In this document: positions 36,800 to 48,366 of the stretch, one piece after another
Numbering within the stretch: the stretch's first letter is position 1
Layout of the letters: every line of letters begins with the position of its first letter
DNA from: Heterohyrax brucei
Taxonomy: Eukaryota > Chordata > Mammalia > Hyracoidea > Procaviidae
Direction: 5' to 3'
Length of the DNA stretch: 64,000 bases
Assembly: GCA_028571685.1 (NCBI GenBank)
Contig: CM053152.1
Location: forward strand, 25,552,001 to 25,616,000
Position numbers and translations under genes: made by a program
The notes under the pieces: generated by a model
The model's input: only the letters and a program-made list of their open reading frames with translations
Databases searched by the model: none
Told to the model about the DNA's origin: nothing

Positions 36800-37015
36800 A
36801 ATTTTCATCTATTGTGTTGTTGAGAATACACACAGCAAAACATATACCAGTTCAGCAGTTTCTACAGCTAAGACTCAGGAATGTTGGTGACATTCTTCAA
36901 GCTGTGCAGTCGTTCTCACCCTCCTTTTCTGAATTGCTCTGCCCCCATTAACATAAACCCACTGTCTCCTAAGGGTCCTATCTAATCTTTCAAGTTACTG
37001 TTGTCAACTTGATCC
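36800..37015 (-). mobile_element. L1-like 3' end, minus strand
   Basis: The plus strand carries 'cacagcaaaacatataccag', 'agtttctacagctaagac', 'gtgacattcttcaagctgtg' and 'cattaacataaacccactg', the same tract order as at 55311-55570. This looks like the 3' UTR of another afrotherian L1 subfamily, but I cannot name it. Confidence 0.5.
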
Positions 37016-37839
37016 CATATAGACAGTTCTTAAAGGAAACAAAAACAGAATCATCCCACTCTCCAGTGGATTTGAATGAAAACTGGTAACAAATTCAGGT
37101 ACAACTCCAGGAGGAGATAATGGAGAAGAATCTAACTCAGTCTACAAGGAGCCACACGCGTGACGGCACACAGATCTGTGCACTATCAAATTCACTGGCA
37201 CCTCACCACATCAAGCAGGAAATGTGGCCACTATCTGAACAACTGAACAAGCTTTATGAGGAAAATGTTGGTTTCTCCCTGTGTTTATGCTTTCACATTA
37301 ATATGTTAATTCAGTAATAAACATATGAGATCTTTTGTTAAAAAAGAAAATTCTTGTTTTTGAATGACTCATGTTGAATTACTTTGAAGGCATTTATCAC
37401 CTAAACGTGAAGAAGTGGTTGCATTACGTGGTAGAAAAATAAAAAAATTAAATGATTCCAAAGCCTTGATGGCCCAGATTAAAAGTTGCCTTGTTGTCAT
37501 ATATAAGTCAGAGTCCCTAAATGTAACCTGTTGTGTAGATAGAACGCTGGACGCAGAGGTTACCCAAGGAGCCAGTGGCAGAGTGAAGTAGACTCTTCTC
37601 CGGCTTAACAGCTTATGGTCGTGGATGCAAATGCTTTCATGCAGGGGCTCTTGGGTGGCGAAGAAACTCAAAGGCGAATTCATATTCTCCCAAATAAAGC
37701 CTGGAATCAACTTGTCTTCTGGATTTAGAAGGTTACTTGAGACATGCTAAGCCCTAAGTTTACAAACCGTTTTTGTGCTCATGTATACAGAGCAAAAACA
37801 GTGACATGGCTCATCTATTTACAGGACCTTGACAGACAG
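37016..37839. other. unassigned intergenic stretch
   Basis: A 113-codon minus-strand frame (37710-37369) and a 65-codon plus frame (37120-37317) have no recognisable domains and no supporting context. No repeat named. Confidence 0.4.
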
Positions 37840-38042
37840 AAGGAGGCCTGGTGGCCTAGTGGCTAAGTGATCAGCTGGTTGTTAAATTGGTTATTTAAAC
37901 CTACCAGTCGCTCTGTGCAAGAAAGTTGTGACAGTCTGCTTCCATAAAGATCACAGCCCGGGAAACCCAATGGGCAGCTCTGCTGTGTCCTACAGGGTGT
38001 ATATGAGTTAGAACTGACTCAGTGGTAATGTGTTTTGGCTAG
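37840..38042 (+). repeat. AfroSINE, longer subtype
   Basis: Head 'aggcctggtggcctagtggc', insert 'cagtctgcttccataaagat', body 'ggaaacccaatgggcagctc' and tail 'cagggtgtatatgagttaga'. Confidence 0.85.
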
Positions 38043-39279
38043 GATTTTTTTGGCAGAGCTATTTTCTGGCAATTTTAATGTTGCTAAGGGATCCTGAGGA
38101 AAAGGATGGGAAAGGACTCTGCTCGTTTTTCCAGGGGAGCAATCGCAAGTGGTAACTTCTGCTTTTCCCGCCTGTGCCTTGGCCACCTATAACACTCTCT
38201 TCAGAATGTTCACTCTGGAAAAGTGCCATTGCTCCAAGGCCAGGTCTCTGAAACGGTTGGGGTGAAAGAGTAGCTTAGGTCAGCAGTCATGCGTTTGTCG
38301 CAGTCTGTCACATCCTAAGCTGTGAAGTCTCACTAAGGCTGCATGTCTACCATCTCTTTACCCAGATTCTGGGTAGATGTGCAGCCAGACCCCAGGAGGC
38401 TTTCCCAGACCCGGTGAGAAACACCCAGGTAAGCCAGAGTCTCAGACTGCCTCCCTGTCCATCCTGCTGTCAACCTTTGCACATCAAAGTCCCCATCCTG
38501 CCAAGACAAACACTCTTTCAATATTCATTACCAGGAGTAAACACTCTAGTTCTTTCTTTTGGAATGAACTCATTTTCTCATTCTCAGCCAACCATTCCTG
38601 CCCCTTTCTTAAATACTCTAAATAACAGAAATTCAAAGTCAAGAGTGAAAAAACAGCCTTGACATTAAAAACGTGCTAACAGCTAGCTGTGCTGTTTTTG
38701 ATTTGAGCATGAAGTGAAGGAGTGACTTTTTTTTCTTTTTGCTCCCCTTTTTCCTTCATACTCTGTCGCAAGTGCTGCTGACCTAGCTCAGGCAAATGTA
38801 TTTGGTCACCTCTGATCCTTTCTCGTTTCCACCTAACAAGCTTTGCTTTCTGACTGCAGTTCTTTACTTGTGCACAAATTTATTCCTTTGGACTCTTAGG
38901 GAGTAGCCCATGTGTGTTAACAAAACTGCAAAATGGAGCACATAATGATTTTGCGGCTGCCTTATCCGTACCTCTAGCTGCAGGCAAAGCATTGAAAACC
39001 AATGAAATCAGCCAGCTCTCCTCAACACAGAAATTAAGACGTCGGAATGTTAACAGAGACCTGCAAATGGGGGAAGGACAATGCTTGTTCATTGTTGGAA
39101 AGAGAACACCGCCTTTATGCTTCTTCAATAAATAAAAGCTGTATGTCTGCCAGGTAGTGTTGCCTGGGATAGCCTGGGTGCTCTCTAAATCAATCTACCA
39201 GCAAATTCTTTAATACAAAGTGTGCAAAGAAATTTCAGTGTGCCTGCTTCAATGTCCCTGTCTACAGACTCTTCGTTTC
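38043..39279. other. unassigned, repeat-poor stretch
   Basis: Several frames of 60-82 codons lie on both strands (for example 38333-38662 and 38880-39135) and overlap one another, so they are not credible genes. No recognised repeat. Confidence 0.4.
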
Positions 39280-39585
39280 TTTAAATTGTGGTGGCAAATG
39301 CATGTAACAAATCCTTTACCATTTTGACAGTCTGCACATGAACATCTAGTGACACTAGTTATGTTTAGCAATGTGCTCAAACATTGCCATTATCTGTTTC
39401 CAAATTCCACATCACCTCTAAGAGAAGCTCAGTGTCTTTGAAGCAAGTAATGTCCCTTTCCCTTTCTCCGCCCTCACTCCTACTAACTAACCACTGGTAA
39501 CCTTCGGTGTCTATCACTTGTCTATTCTAGATATTCATGTCAGTGGAATCACTCAGTGTGTACAAACTCTTCAGTAATGACCAGG
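39280..39585 (-). mobile_element. old L1M 3' end
   Basis: Antisense L1M signature on the plus strand: 'ttaaattgtggtggcaaatg', 'atcctttaccattttgacag', 'aactaaccactggtaacctt' and 'atgtcagtggaatcactcag' in the usual order. Very diverged, so old. Confidence 0.65.
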
Positions 39586-40436
39586 GCCTTTTGTCTTCCT
39601 CGTGCTTTTTACAAGCTAAAAACACTTCTGCAAGCAAAAGCCCCAACTTTCAAGTAAGGTACAAAATGCTGTTTCTTCCTTGAGGCTATCTTTCAACTGC
39701 CTTTTTCTTAGAGAAATAATAATGACTTCCTTCAAGAAGGCTTTGGCAGAGGGGACGATGAAGAGAAATAGGCTCTTCTCCTTCACCAAGGAAATTAGAA
39801 TTAGCCTAATTAGATTTCTGGGCACTTAGGTACCACATTGATAGACCCCATATACATACATAGACAGATAGAAGGAAAGCACAGATGTTGTGTGAGACCA
39901 CTGATTTAGTTCCAAGTCAGTGCTCTTAATTAACTGCAAACTGTTTAAATATATAACACTTGCAACATGCAGCCGATAACACCTATATGGCACTCTTCAT
40001 GTGAATATCTCAAAGCAGAATGCAAAATTGCAATCACATCCAAAAGTACTAAACCATAATGATTATTACTTTTATGTAACGTAGACACACTGGCTCTAAT
40101 TCCATACCTCTAATGGTATTACACATTGGTAGATGGTTGTCTACCAATTCAAAACAAAACTGTAGCCATCAATAAGGAGAAAAACAGCTGCAACGTACAA
40201 GATGCTAACTATGCTGTTTAGAAGGAAGCTTGTGTTTTTGTTTAATAAACACCTAACCTAAAAATCATCCCTCAGTAAGTTGGGGTTTGTACGTTGTGAT
40301 GTTGGCTATAGGCTGGACTCCTGGTCCAAAGTGCAGGATGGAGGGGCGGGTCATGGCTCACCTGGGGAAGGAATAATACACGGAGTCTGGGCGTAAAGCA
40401 AACCTTAGGAGAGAAGCAGGATGTCTCATTCCAGGG
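39586..40436. other. unassigned, AT-rich stretch
   Basis: No gene or nameable repeat. Confidence 0.4.
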
Positions 40437-40474
40437 ACAGATTACTCAGCAAGTACAGGCTTAGCTGTGCTTGG

Positions 40475-40501
40475 TTACTAATCTGTAGTACACAATTTCA
40501 C
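40475..40501 (+). repeat. left arm of a 2-kb-spaced inverted repeat (27-bp perfect core)
   Basis: These 27 bases are exactly the reverse complement of 42516-42542, with weaker similarity on the left side for about 80 bp in all. Whether it is a paired fold or two copies of a dispersed repeat cannot be told here. Confidence 0.85.
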
Positions 40502-41979
40502 TTGTTTTCACCAATACTGAGTAAGGATGCATATTCTGTTAACAACAAATGCAAAAAGATTTATTGAATGTTTAAGACGTTTCAAAATGGGAACACATCT
40601 GATCTCACAAAGTGAAACCAAATGTTCCAACATTTTGGAGTTAGAGAAGTATTTTTATGAGATAAAGTACAGCATTCTGATTGAAAGTTACAAGAATAGG
40701 TAAGCAGGAGACAAGACAACTTAAAACAGGGGCTTTGTAGTGACTGCTTGGAAGCCCAAATGTGGACTATTTGTTAGGAGAAATACATGACCAAGGGGGT
40801 TTTATGTGGCAGTTACAAAGTAATTATATGAAAACATTTCCTGAAGGTTGTTGAGGGAATTTGTGTAATAAGTATCTTGTGTCAAGACCCTCTCTTAGCA
40901 ACATTCTTTCCCTATCTTAAGTTTACACATAGAGAAAAACATTTATTTTGTTATGTACTTAAAGTCTAGTTACGGTCTGACAGTTATGAGAGAAACCCTT
41001 TGTTGTATACAATCATGCGTGTCTTAATGTCCACCACACACTCTGTGAAATGGATTTTGTGTGATCTGGACATTGTGCAAACACCGTATTGTGTACAGAC
41101 TGTCCCCAGTTTACGTGCCCAAGTTTGCCAGCTGTTCCAACCATCTGAGGAGCAGATGCAGCCCAGGCAGTAGCCCCAGCCACTACCTGCCCACCAAAAA
41201 GAGTCCAAGAGCTATATCCACTGGATAAGAGAGGATGGACTTGCCAGATGTGTGGCCGCAAGCCAGGAAAGGCCTCTGCCAGCAGCTGGATCAGGACTTT
41301 GCACACATCCAGGCTCAAGGTGGGGGGATGCACAGGAGGTGCAGACAGGTGGAAGCTGAGGTGGACAGGGAGCATGTGGGTGGGTGCTAGAAGTGTGATT
41401 GGAGGTGGCGGCTCCAGCTGCCACCACTCTGTTCATACAGCAGCTTCCTAATCAAGTGTAGCCACTGCCACCTCAAGGTACTGTAGCCAAGAGCACCCTT
41501 GCCTGGCCAGCATGTGTGCCAGGAGTGCAGGAGCTCTAGCAGGCATTTCTCTGCACTAGAAGTACACAAAGGCACTGGAGAAATTGGGATGAGGCCTGGA
41601 ATCTGATGCTTGCTCACTCTGGAGTTTTGAGGCCTTTGGAATCATTACAGGGAAATAAACAAAAGAAGAGGTGCTTGTGAAAGAACTGAAAAATGGAGAA
41701 ACAGAGAAAGTGAGAAAGAGAGAGGGAAGGAAGGAGGCAGGGACGGATGGACAGAGGCAGAGAGAGAGATAGGAGGGAGGCAGGGAAACTTTCTGGTAAT
41801 ACAGACGTATGTGCAGTCACACGCAGTCCAGATGCTATGTGGCATATGCCTATACATAAGTCTGACCAAGGTTTTGATGGTTGCAAGGGAAATAAGCAAA
41901 AGCTAAGACTGAGTCAGAGCTCATACCTGGGCCAATCATTCTGAAACAAGACAGGTGCCTTAATTTTGGAACATTCACA
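40502..41979. other. unassigned region, GC-richer around 41080-41450
   Basis: The GC-richer patch carries overlapping frames on both strands (a 120-codon minus frame 41375-41013, a 67-codon plus frame 41248-41451), neither with a known domain. Part of it may belong to the LTR side of the putative ERV fossil at 41980-42600. A purine-rich GA tract lies at about 41690-41790. Confidence 0.35.
41690..41790. repeat. GA-rich purine tract
   Basis: About 100 bp almost without pyrimidines, made of gaga, ggaa and gcag units. It makes the arginine/glycine-rich plus frame and the serine/proline-rich minus frame over it low-complexity artefacts. Confidence 0.85.
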
Positions 41980-42600
41980 CATTCCCTCCATTTGATCAAG
42001 GATTTTATTAGCAGGCTTTGACACTGTTACATGAATCCTTTCTTCTACAGGGGCTTGTGACATTGCCATACGATGGTTTAGATGGCTGCTTACTTAGACA
42101 GATTTTTAAGGTCCCTGACACTACTATTTAGTAGTTGGGCATAGTTGGGAACCTTCTGATCTCAAGGTGTGAGCCCAAGTCCATTTGAAGAATGGATCTC
42201 ATCTGTCGACATAATTCTCTTCACAGGTATTAAATTAGTCTTTCATGTAATGACATTTGTTACCTGTAAGACTTGATTCTTGCAATAATTATTACCACAA
42301 CAATTAATATCATTAATCCAGTTAGCAATACAGATCTAATCCTGCACCCAATATCTTTAGGTAACAAACTAAGGGAAAAAAAAAGTCAAACCAAGAGGAT
42401 TCAGATTTGAAGTTTTCTATATGTAACCAGGTAGCTTAACATCTCCATGTTGGGCTAAAAGAAATTCTAAAGCTGTAATTACTGGCATTAGTTATAAACA
42501 CGTGGTGAAATCCATGTGAAATTGTGTACTACAGATTAGTAAGTAAACACAAGTAAGCTTGTGTGTACCTTGCTCACTGGTTAATCCGTGCTTGCCTCAT
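41980..42600 (-). mobile_element. possible ERV remnant (env end and start of 3' LTR)
   Basis: Tentative fossil call. Read on the minus strand, a short hydrophobic stretch near 42365-42265 has the character of the membrane anchor at the end of a retroviral envelope transmembrane subunit. Further on, a purine-rich tract near 41980-41995 is followed by a TG, as at a polypurine tract joined to a 3' LTR. The copy is broken and no gag or pol is evident nearby, so the family cannot be named with confidence and its age looks old. Confidence 0.3.
42516..42542 (-). repeat. right arm of the 2-kb-spaced inverted repeat
   Basis: Perfect 27-bp reverse complement of 40475-40501; this arm lies within the possible ERV remnant. 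Confidence 0.85.
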
Positions 42601-43269
42601 ACACTCATATTTGGAAACTCCTTGTCTCTGAGATTCTCCAAAGCCAATGGCACCATCACTGGTGGCATATTCTAGAAACTGAAACAAAGACAAGCAATTT
42701 ACATGTAATCTATTATCTCAGTGGTCAATGAGAGACCTCTACTTAACAAACATGATCTTCTCTCTTGCTGTTCCAGAAAACGACCATGAAGCCTAAAATA
42801 AAAAATTTAAAAAAAAGAGGATTAGATTATTAAGGTACAGACACCGTATTGAGTGCTATGAAAAGTTAGAGAAGAGCAGCAAACATTTGAAAAATGTACA
42901 TTTGAAAATGTACAACTAAGGAATCAGTTGTGTGACTACAGTGGCAGTCTGAATTTTTATTTAGTTATTTAATCATAATGAAACTTCTAAAGCATATATT
43001 TTGTGTTAAGTAATGAGTACACACTAATAAATGAAGCATTTACCTACCACCATGGAGTTTACAAAACTCTAAAGAATATTAAAACTAAAAATACAAACAC
43101 AAGAATCCGCTAATGTGGTGGAATAAAATGGTTATATGAATGCAGGTTGTAATTATAAAATCTGTGCAAAATAAAAACATTTTATAGGAATGGGAAAAGC
43201 ATCCAAAAGCAGAAAGAAAGCAGAGGAGAATTTACTTTAAAAAAAAAACTGCAGCTGGAAGGTGTAGGA
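42601..43269. other. unassigned, AT-rich stretch
   Basis: No gene or nameable repeat. Confidence 0.4.
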
Positions 43270-43950
43270 ATTGGGACCCCACGATTATCTTGCCTGAGAA
43301 TGTTTCCCAACTCCTCCAGCTAAAGCAAAGGAAAACGCAAGTCATTTTACAGACGCCAGATGACAGAATACAGAGTACAGGAGAAACTTTCAGGGGGAAA
43401 TCTGGCAGCAAGACAATGGCAAAAGGATCCAAGTCCAAAAATCTGAGCATAAAATCTGCCCGAATTGGTGACTGACTGCTCAACTACACACACACAGGGG
43501 AGAACCTGAGTGAGGCATCACAAAAACTAACGGAGGTCAGAGAGGTGTCTCACCTTTAGAGACAGAGGCACAGCCAGGTGAGTTTTTGGATTCACCAAGA
43601 AAGTATCTAAAACCTCAGTAGCTGAAAGGCAACAGAAACAAGCGGGGATATCTATCAACAACTGTGCACCATAAGGAAACCAAGTTTTCAGATTAAGGCC
43701 AAGTAAGTTAACTGCCTTCTAAAACAAAACAGCAACAAAATGCTTATAGACATATAACAGAAGCTAGAACCACTACACAGCATTTTCTACAAAGCCCACT
43801 TTTCAAACAAATGTTACTACACATGCAAAGGAAAAAAAAGTCAATAGGACCTAATTGCATGTGAGCCCAGATTACAGAGTTAGCAGACAAAGACTTGAAA
43901 TTTTCTATTACAAATATGTTCAACTTATTCAAGGGAGATGATATTAATGA

Positions 43951-44172
43951 ATGAGCAGCTGGGGGAACTTCAACAGACTAATGAAAAGTATAAAAGTGCA
44001 AATTCTAGAACTAAACAGCACAATAATTAAAATACCAAAAAAATTACCAGTAATTGAAATGAAAAATTCACTACAGGAGGTCAAGAGCAGATTGAGATGT
44101 CAAAAACTCATTGCTGTAGAGTCAATTCTGACTGCGAGTGGCCCTATGGGAGAGAGTAGAATTGCCCTATAA
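43951..44172 (+). pseudogene. HAL1/L1M ORF1 fragment (73 codons)
   Basis: The frame reads N-F-N-R-L-M-K-S-I-K-V-Q-I-L-E-L-N-S-T-I-I-K-I, of the coiled-coil ORF1 type of old L1-derived elements, then runs into the AfroSINE, whose bases make up the last codons. Not a host gene. Confidence 0.55.
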
Positions 44173-44256
44173 GGTTTCCAAGGAGTGATTGGTGGATTTG
44201 AACTACCAACCTTTTGGTTAGAAGCCATAGCTCTTAACTACTGCATGACCAGTCCT
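44101..44256 (-). repeat. AfroSINE
   Basis: The tail complement 'ctgtagagtcaattctgac' leads, then 'ggtttccaaggagtgattgg', the B-box complement 'ggatttgaactacc' and the head complement 'gctcttaactactgcatg'. Confidence 0.88.
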
Positions 44257-44824
44257 AAAATGATGTTAATGTGAACTATCCAATCTGAAAACAAAGAGAA
44301 AAAGTATTAGAGAATAGTGAACAGATATAAAAGAACTGTGAGAAATTGTCAAGAGATATAAAACAGATGCAATTTGGCTAAGAGAGGAAGGAAACTCAGC
44401 AAAAGAGAAAACATTAAGTGCTGAAAGCCAAAGATAAAGAGAAAATCTCTAAAGCAGACAGAGAAAGATGGCATGTTATACATAGGGGAACATTGGCGTG
44501 ATTAATAACTGACTTAACATCAAAACAAAGAGAGTTGTAAGAAATTGGAATGTCATATTCTAATTGCCACAGACAATAAAAAAAAACTGGAAGCCCAGAA
44601 GTATGTTTCCAAAGAACTTATTCTTCAAAAAATAGAAGAGAAATTAAGGTATTACCGAGTAAACAAAACTAAGGTAATTCATTGACAACAGAATTATGTT
44701 ATTAGAAATACTAAAGCAGGTTTTACAGGTTGAAGAAAAGTGGCACCAGATGGCTACTCAGATTCACGAGAATGATGAGTCCCCAAAATAGTAAATATAT
44801 GAATAAATAAAAAAGACCAAATAT

Positions 44825-44862
44825 GTACACACACACACATATGTATATACATACACTATTTT
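44825..44862. repeat. (CA)n/(TATG) microsatellite
   Basis: A run of about seven CA units followed by imperfect TATG/TACA units within the old LINE. Confidence 0.85.
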
Positions 44863-45442
44863 TTTCTCTTAATTCTTTGAAAGAAATATGGCAGCTTAAG
44901 CAAATTTGTAACACTATGATTGAGTTGATAACATATATAGATATCATATAAATGACAATAACACTAAGGATAGGAATAGGGAAAAGAAACTATATTGCTG
45001 CATGGTTACTATATTTTATATGAGGTAATTCATTATGAAATTGAGTAGACTGGAATAAAGAAATATGTTTTAATCTCTAGAACAATTAATATAAAAAATC
45101 TAACAAACGGGTTAATAAATCTAAAAATCTAAGAAAGGAATTCAAATGAAATACTAAAAAATATTTGATTAACACAAAAGAAAGGTGGGAAAAGAGGAAT
45201 GAAGACACAAACCACTTCTACCACAAAAAATTGAAACAAAGAAAATAGCAAAATGGTAGATATAAAACAACCATTTTGGTAACTGTAACAGATTTAAATG
45301 GATTAAGCATTCTAATCAAGACTTGAAATGATTATACCTGATACAGTCTTCTTTCAACTTAATGAAAAGAAAGCAGACAATGCAACTAACAGAAGTACAA
45401 AAAATTGAAACACTTCACATTCTACATCAGAGAGAGAGAGAC

Positions 45443-46124
45443 TGTCGTCTAGTGCTGTTGTAACAGAAAGACTACAAATAGATAACTTGAACAAAAGAAG
45501 CTTATTTTGTCTTAGTCTAATAAGGTAGAAGTCCAAATTTAGGGCATCAGATCCAAGAGAAGCCTTTCTCTCTCTATTAGCTCTGGAGGAAGGTAAAACC
45601 CAGAATCTAACACAGTGCCATCCAGTCAGTTCTGACTCATAGTAACCCTATAGGGCAGAGTAGAACTGTTCCGTAGAGTTTCCAAGGAGCACCTGGCAGA
45701 TTCAAACTGCCAACTTTTGGTTAGCAGACGTCGCACTTAAACGCTAGGCCACCAGGGTTTCCTACTTGTCTATCTTGCCCCAGTCAGGGAGCTTCTCAAG
45801 AGCAGGTGCTACTGGCACTGCTTTCTGGCTTTTATGAGGTTCCTCCCTCTCTACTCACTTCCTTTCCCTTTAATATTTTGTGAGATAAAAGGTGGTGCAG
45901 GCCACACGCCAGGGAAACTCCTTTCACCCTGGATCCGGGATGTGACTTGATGCTCTTTAACATAATCTAATCTTGTCTAATTAACCACAGGCAGAGATTA
46001 GAATTTACAGCAAACAGGAAAATTATATCAATCACAAAACGGAGGACAACTACACAATCCTGGGAATTATGGCCCAGTAAAATTGATACACATATTTTTG
46101 GAGGACACAATTCAATCCATGGCA
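45443..46124 (-). mobile_element. fossil LTR, MaLR-like, carrying an AfroSINE
   Basis: Same family as 15230-15752 (TG start near 45443, 'cacaattcaatccatggca' end at 46124). The net LTR length is about 510 bp once the SINE at 45594-45761 is removed. It interrupts the HAL1/L1M remnant, so the order of insertion is LINE, then LTR, then SINE. Confidence 0.72.
45594..45761 (-). repeat. AfroSINE nested in an LTR
   Basis: Well-preserved minus-strand copy: 'gttctgactcatagtaaccc', 'tatagggcagagtagaact', 'gtttccaaggagcacctggc', B-box complement 'cagattcaaactgcc', head complement 'aggccaccagggtttcc'. Confidence 0.93.
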
Positions 46125-47089
46125 GGGAGGTAGACAGGTTGTTGAGCGGGCAGGTAGGTAAACAGATACATACATAGATAAGTGGCTAACGAGCACATGA
46201 AAAGATGCTCAGAATAATTAGTCATCACAATGAGACATATATTGTTTAAAATGGCTAAAACAAAAAAAAGACTGACAAAATCAAGTGGTGATGGGGATGT
46301 GGAGCAACTGAAATTCCCATTAAGATGTTTCAGAGTATAGAAAATGTTACAATCACTTGCCTATTAGGCAGTTTCTTATAAAGATAAAAAGGCATCTACT
46401 TGATGGTCCAGCAATTTCACTTCTAGTTATTTACTCTATAGAACTGAAAACAAATATGGACACAAAGACAGCATCCAGATGTTCGTAGCAGATTTATTTA
46501 TCTTATCCTCCATACAGATATAACTCACAAGCCCATCAACAGTTGAATGGATAAACAAATTTCATCATTTCCATATAGTGACTATATTCAGTAATAAAAA
46601 GAACAAACTAGCTAATACATGCAATTATTTGTATGAAACTGAAAAACATTACCTTAGTGACAGAAGCCATGCCAGCTAATCTGTAGTGATAAAAAGCATG
46701 TCATTGGCTGCCTAGGGCTGGTAGTGGAGAAGAGATTGATTGCAAAGGGCTGTGAAGGTGCCTGGAGGTATAATAGAAATGTTCTGTATCTTGATTGTTA
46801 GGGTGGTTACATGGGGCTATACATTTGTCAAAACTCATCCAAGTGTTTACTTTAAACCAGTGATTTCTTTTATGTAAATTTTGTCCCAGAAAATCTGATA
46901 AAAAGAAATAGACTCAAAAATGAATATAAGCTTGCAGATTATAAAAATCTGAAAGCAATTGTCCATCAGGAAACCACATAAAAGTTTCAAGAGAAATTAA
47001 CATCAGGAAAATTGTATAACTAGACAGCACCAAGTCTCATCACTCCCTGGGTAGCCTACACTCATCAGGTCTCTGTGCACCATCTTCTC

Positions 47090-47545
47090 AGGCTGTACTA
47101 TTTGCCTAGGGCCACCATTACAAAGGACCACAAACCAGGTGGCTTAAAGCAGTAGAAATGTATTCTCTTACACTTCTGCAGGTTAGAATTTTGAAATTGT
47201 GGGACCAGTGAGGTCAAGTTCTCTCTCTAGGCTCTAGAGAAGGAATCCTTCCTTGCCTTTTCCAGCTTGTTAGCACTCCAGCCATTCTTCAGTTCATAGC
47301 AGCATCATGCCAATCTCTGCCTCTGTCTTCAGCTGGCTGTCTTCTCTGTGTCTCTTTCTCTTCTCTGACTATAAAGGCACCAGTCTTGCTGGATGGGGCT
47401 CACCCTAGTCAGTATGACCTCATGTTAACGTAACTAATTGCGTCTTCAGATAGGCTATTCCCAAACAAGACTGCATTTGCAGGTATTGGAGATTAGGACT
47501 TCAACATACGTTTTTGGAGGGCATGAGTCAAGTTATAATACAAGG
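47090..47545 (-). mobile_element. MLT1-type LTR (ERVL-MaLR), old
   Basis: The tract order 'accacaaaccaggtggctta', 'gtattctcttacacttctgc', 'aatccttccttgccttttcc', 'tgccaatctctgcctctgtc' and 'gattaggacttcaacatac' follows the pan-mammalian MLT1 LTR consensus read in reverse. More diverged than the other LTRs in the window, so probably the oldest. Confidence 0.75.
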
Positions 47546-48195
47546 TGAATTAATCTAATCACTTACACTTCTATAAGCACTTTTCACACATTAATGATAG
47601 TGGTTTGTTATAGTGGATTATTTGTAATGATTTCTGGGGTAAAGACCATGTTATACTCACCATCTTATTACCAGTACCTACAAGGGTATCCTGCTAAATA
47701 AATTAATAAATGTTTCAACACATGTTATTTTTAAAACACAATATATGCATTTGGAAGAAAGTTTTAAAAATGGTAACACATAGTCAGTGAATGACCCACA
47801 GTCTCTTCTCTGTTAATATTTCGGACTGTTTTTGTCTTTTTTTTTTCCTATATGTAGAGTTTTGGACTTCTTTGTAATATGCTGTTTATACAGCATCATT
47901 TTTTGTATAGTAATGTTTATACCTCTACCTTACTCACGCTGAATCTTCAGCTAGTCACAATCTGCTGTTTTGATTTACTGAAACACGGGATAAACTGTGG
48001 TCAGCTACTAGAAATTCAGAGTAGACTGCCTTCAACATAAACGCACTGACTCGGTATTTTACTACTATCATTGGGCTGGCCCTCCCACCCCCAGTTTACC
48101 CCTGATCCACACACTTACGCATGTTGTATGAACTATGAAGAGGTTTCTTTCCAGCGTTCATTTGTAAGACTCCAGTATAACTAGTCTTACTTGTA
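47546..48195. other. unassigned stretch, MIR-like piece at 47640-47722
   Basis: A MIR/L2-like end 'ccagtacctacaagggtatc' ... 'taataaatgtttcaacac' is seen at 47671-47725. The rest is not assigned. Confidence 0.45.
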
Positions 48196-48366
48196 CAAAC
48201 CCCAAACCGAAACCCAACCTGTTGCTGTTGAGTTGATTCTGACTCACAGTGACCTTATAAGACAGAGTAGAATTGTCTCACAGGGTTCCCAAGGAGTAGC
48301 TGGTGTGCACAAACTGCTGACATTTGGGTTAGCAGCGAAACACTTAACCAGTCCACCACCAGGACC
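48196..48366 (-). repeat. AfroSINE
   Basis: Tail complement 'gttgctgttgagttgattct', body complement 'ggttcccaaggagtagctgg', head complement 'gcgaaacacttaaccagtcc'. Its bases make up the open frame 48191-48391, which is therefore not a gene. Confidence 0.9.

Larger units (their letters stand above)
43270..46930 (+). mobile_element. old HAL1/L1M-type LINE, split by an LTR and two SINEs
   Basis: Plus-strand ORF1-like sequence (M-K-N-S-L-Q-E-V-K near 44058; 'gaaaacattaagtgctgaaa' region near 44406) runs to about 45440 and then, past the LTR, ends in an L1-like 3' part at 46150-46930 ('tgatggggatgtggagcaac', 'ccatcaacagttgaatggat'). The ORF1-to-3'UTR order with little or no ORF2 suggests HAL1, an ancient half-L1, though some L1M pieces could be mixed in. 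Frames are broken. An AfroSINE sits at 44101-44256. Confidence 0.55.

Noticed and set aside
40990-41100. End of a known primate-type nonautonomous DNA transposon
   Set aside because: A loose resemblance of tract order ('aatcatgcgtgtcttaatgt', 'gacattgtgcaaacacc') was noticed, but I could not place it without an alignment.
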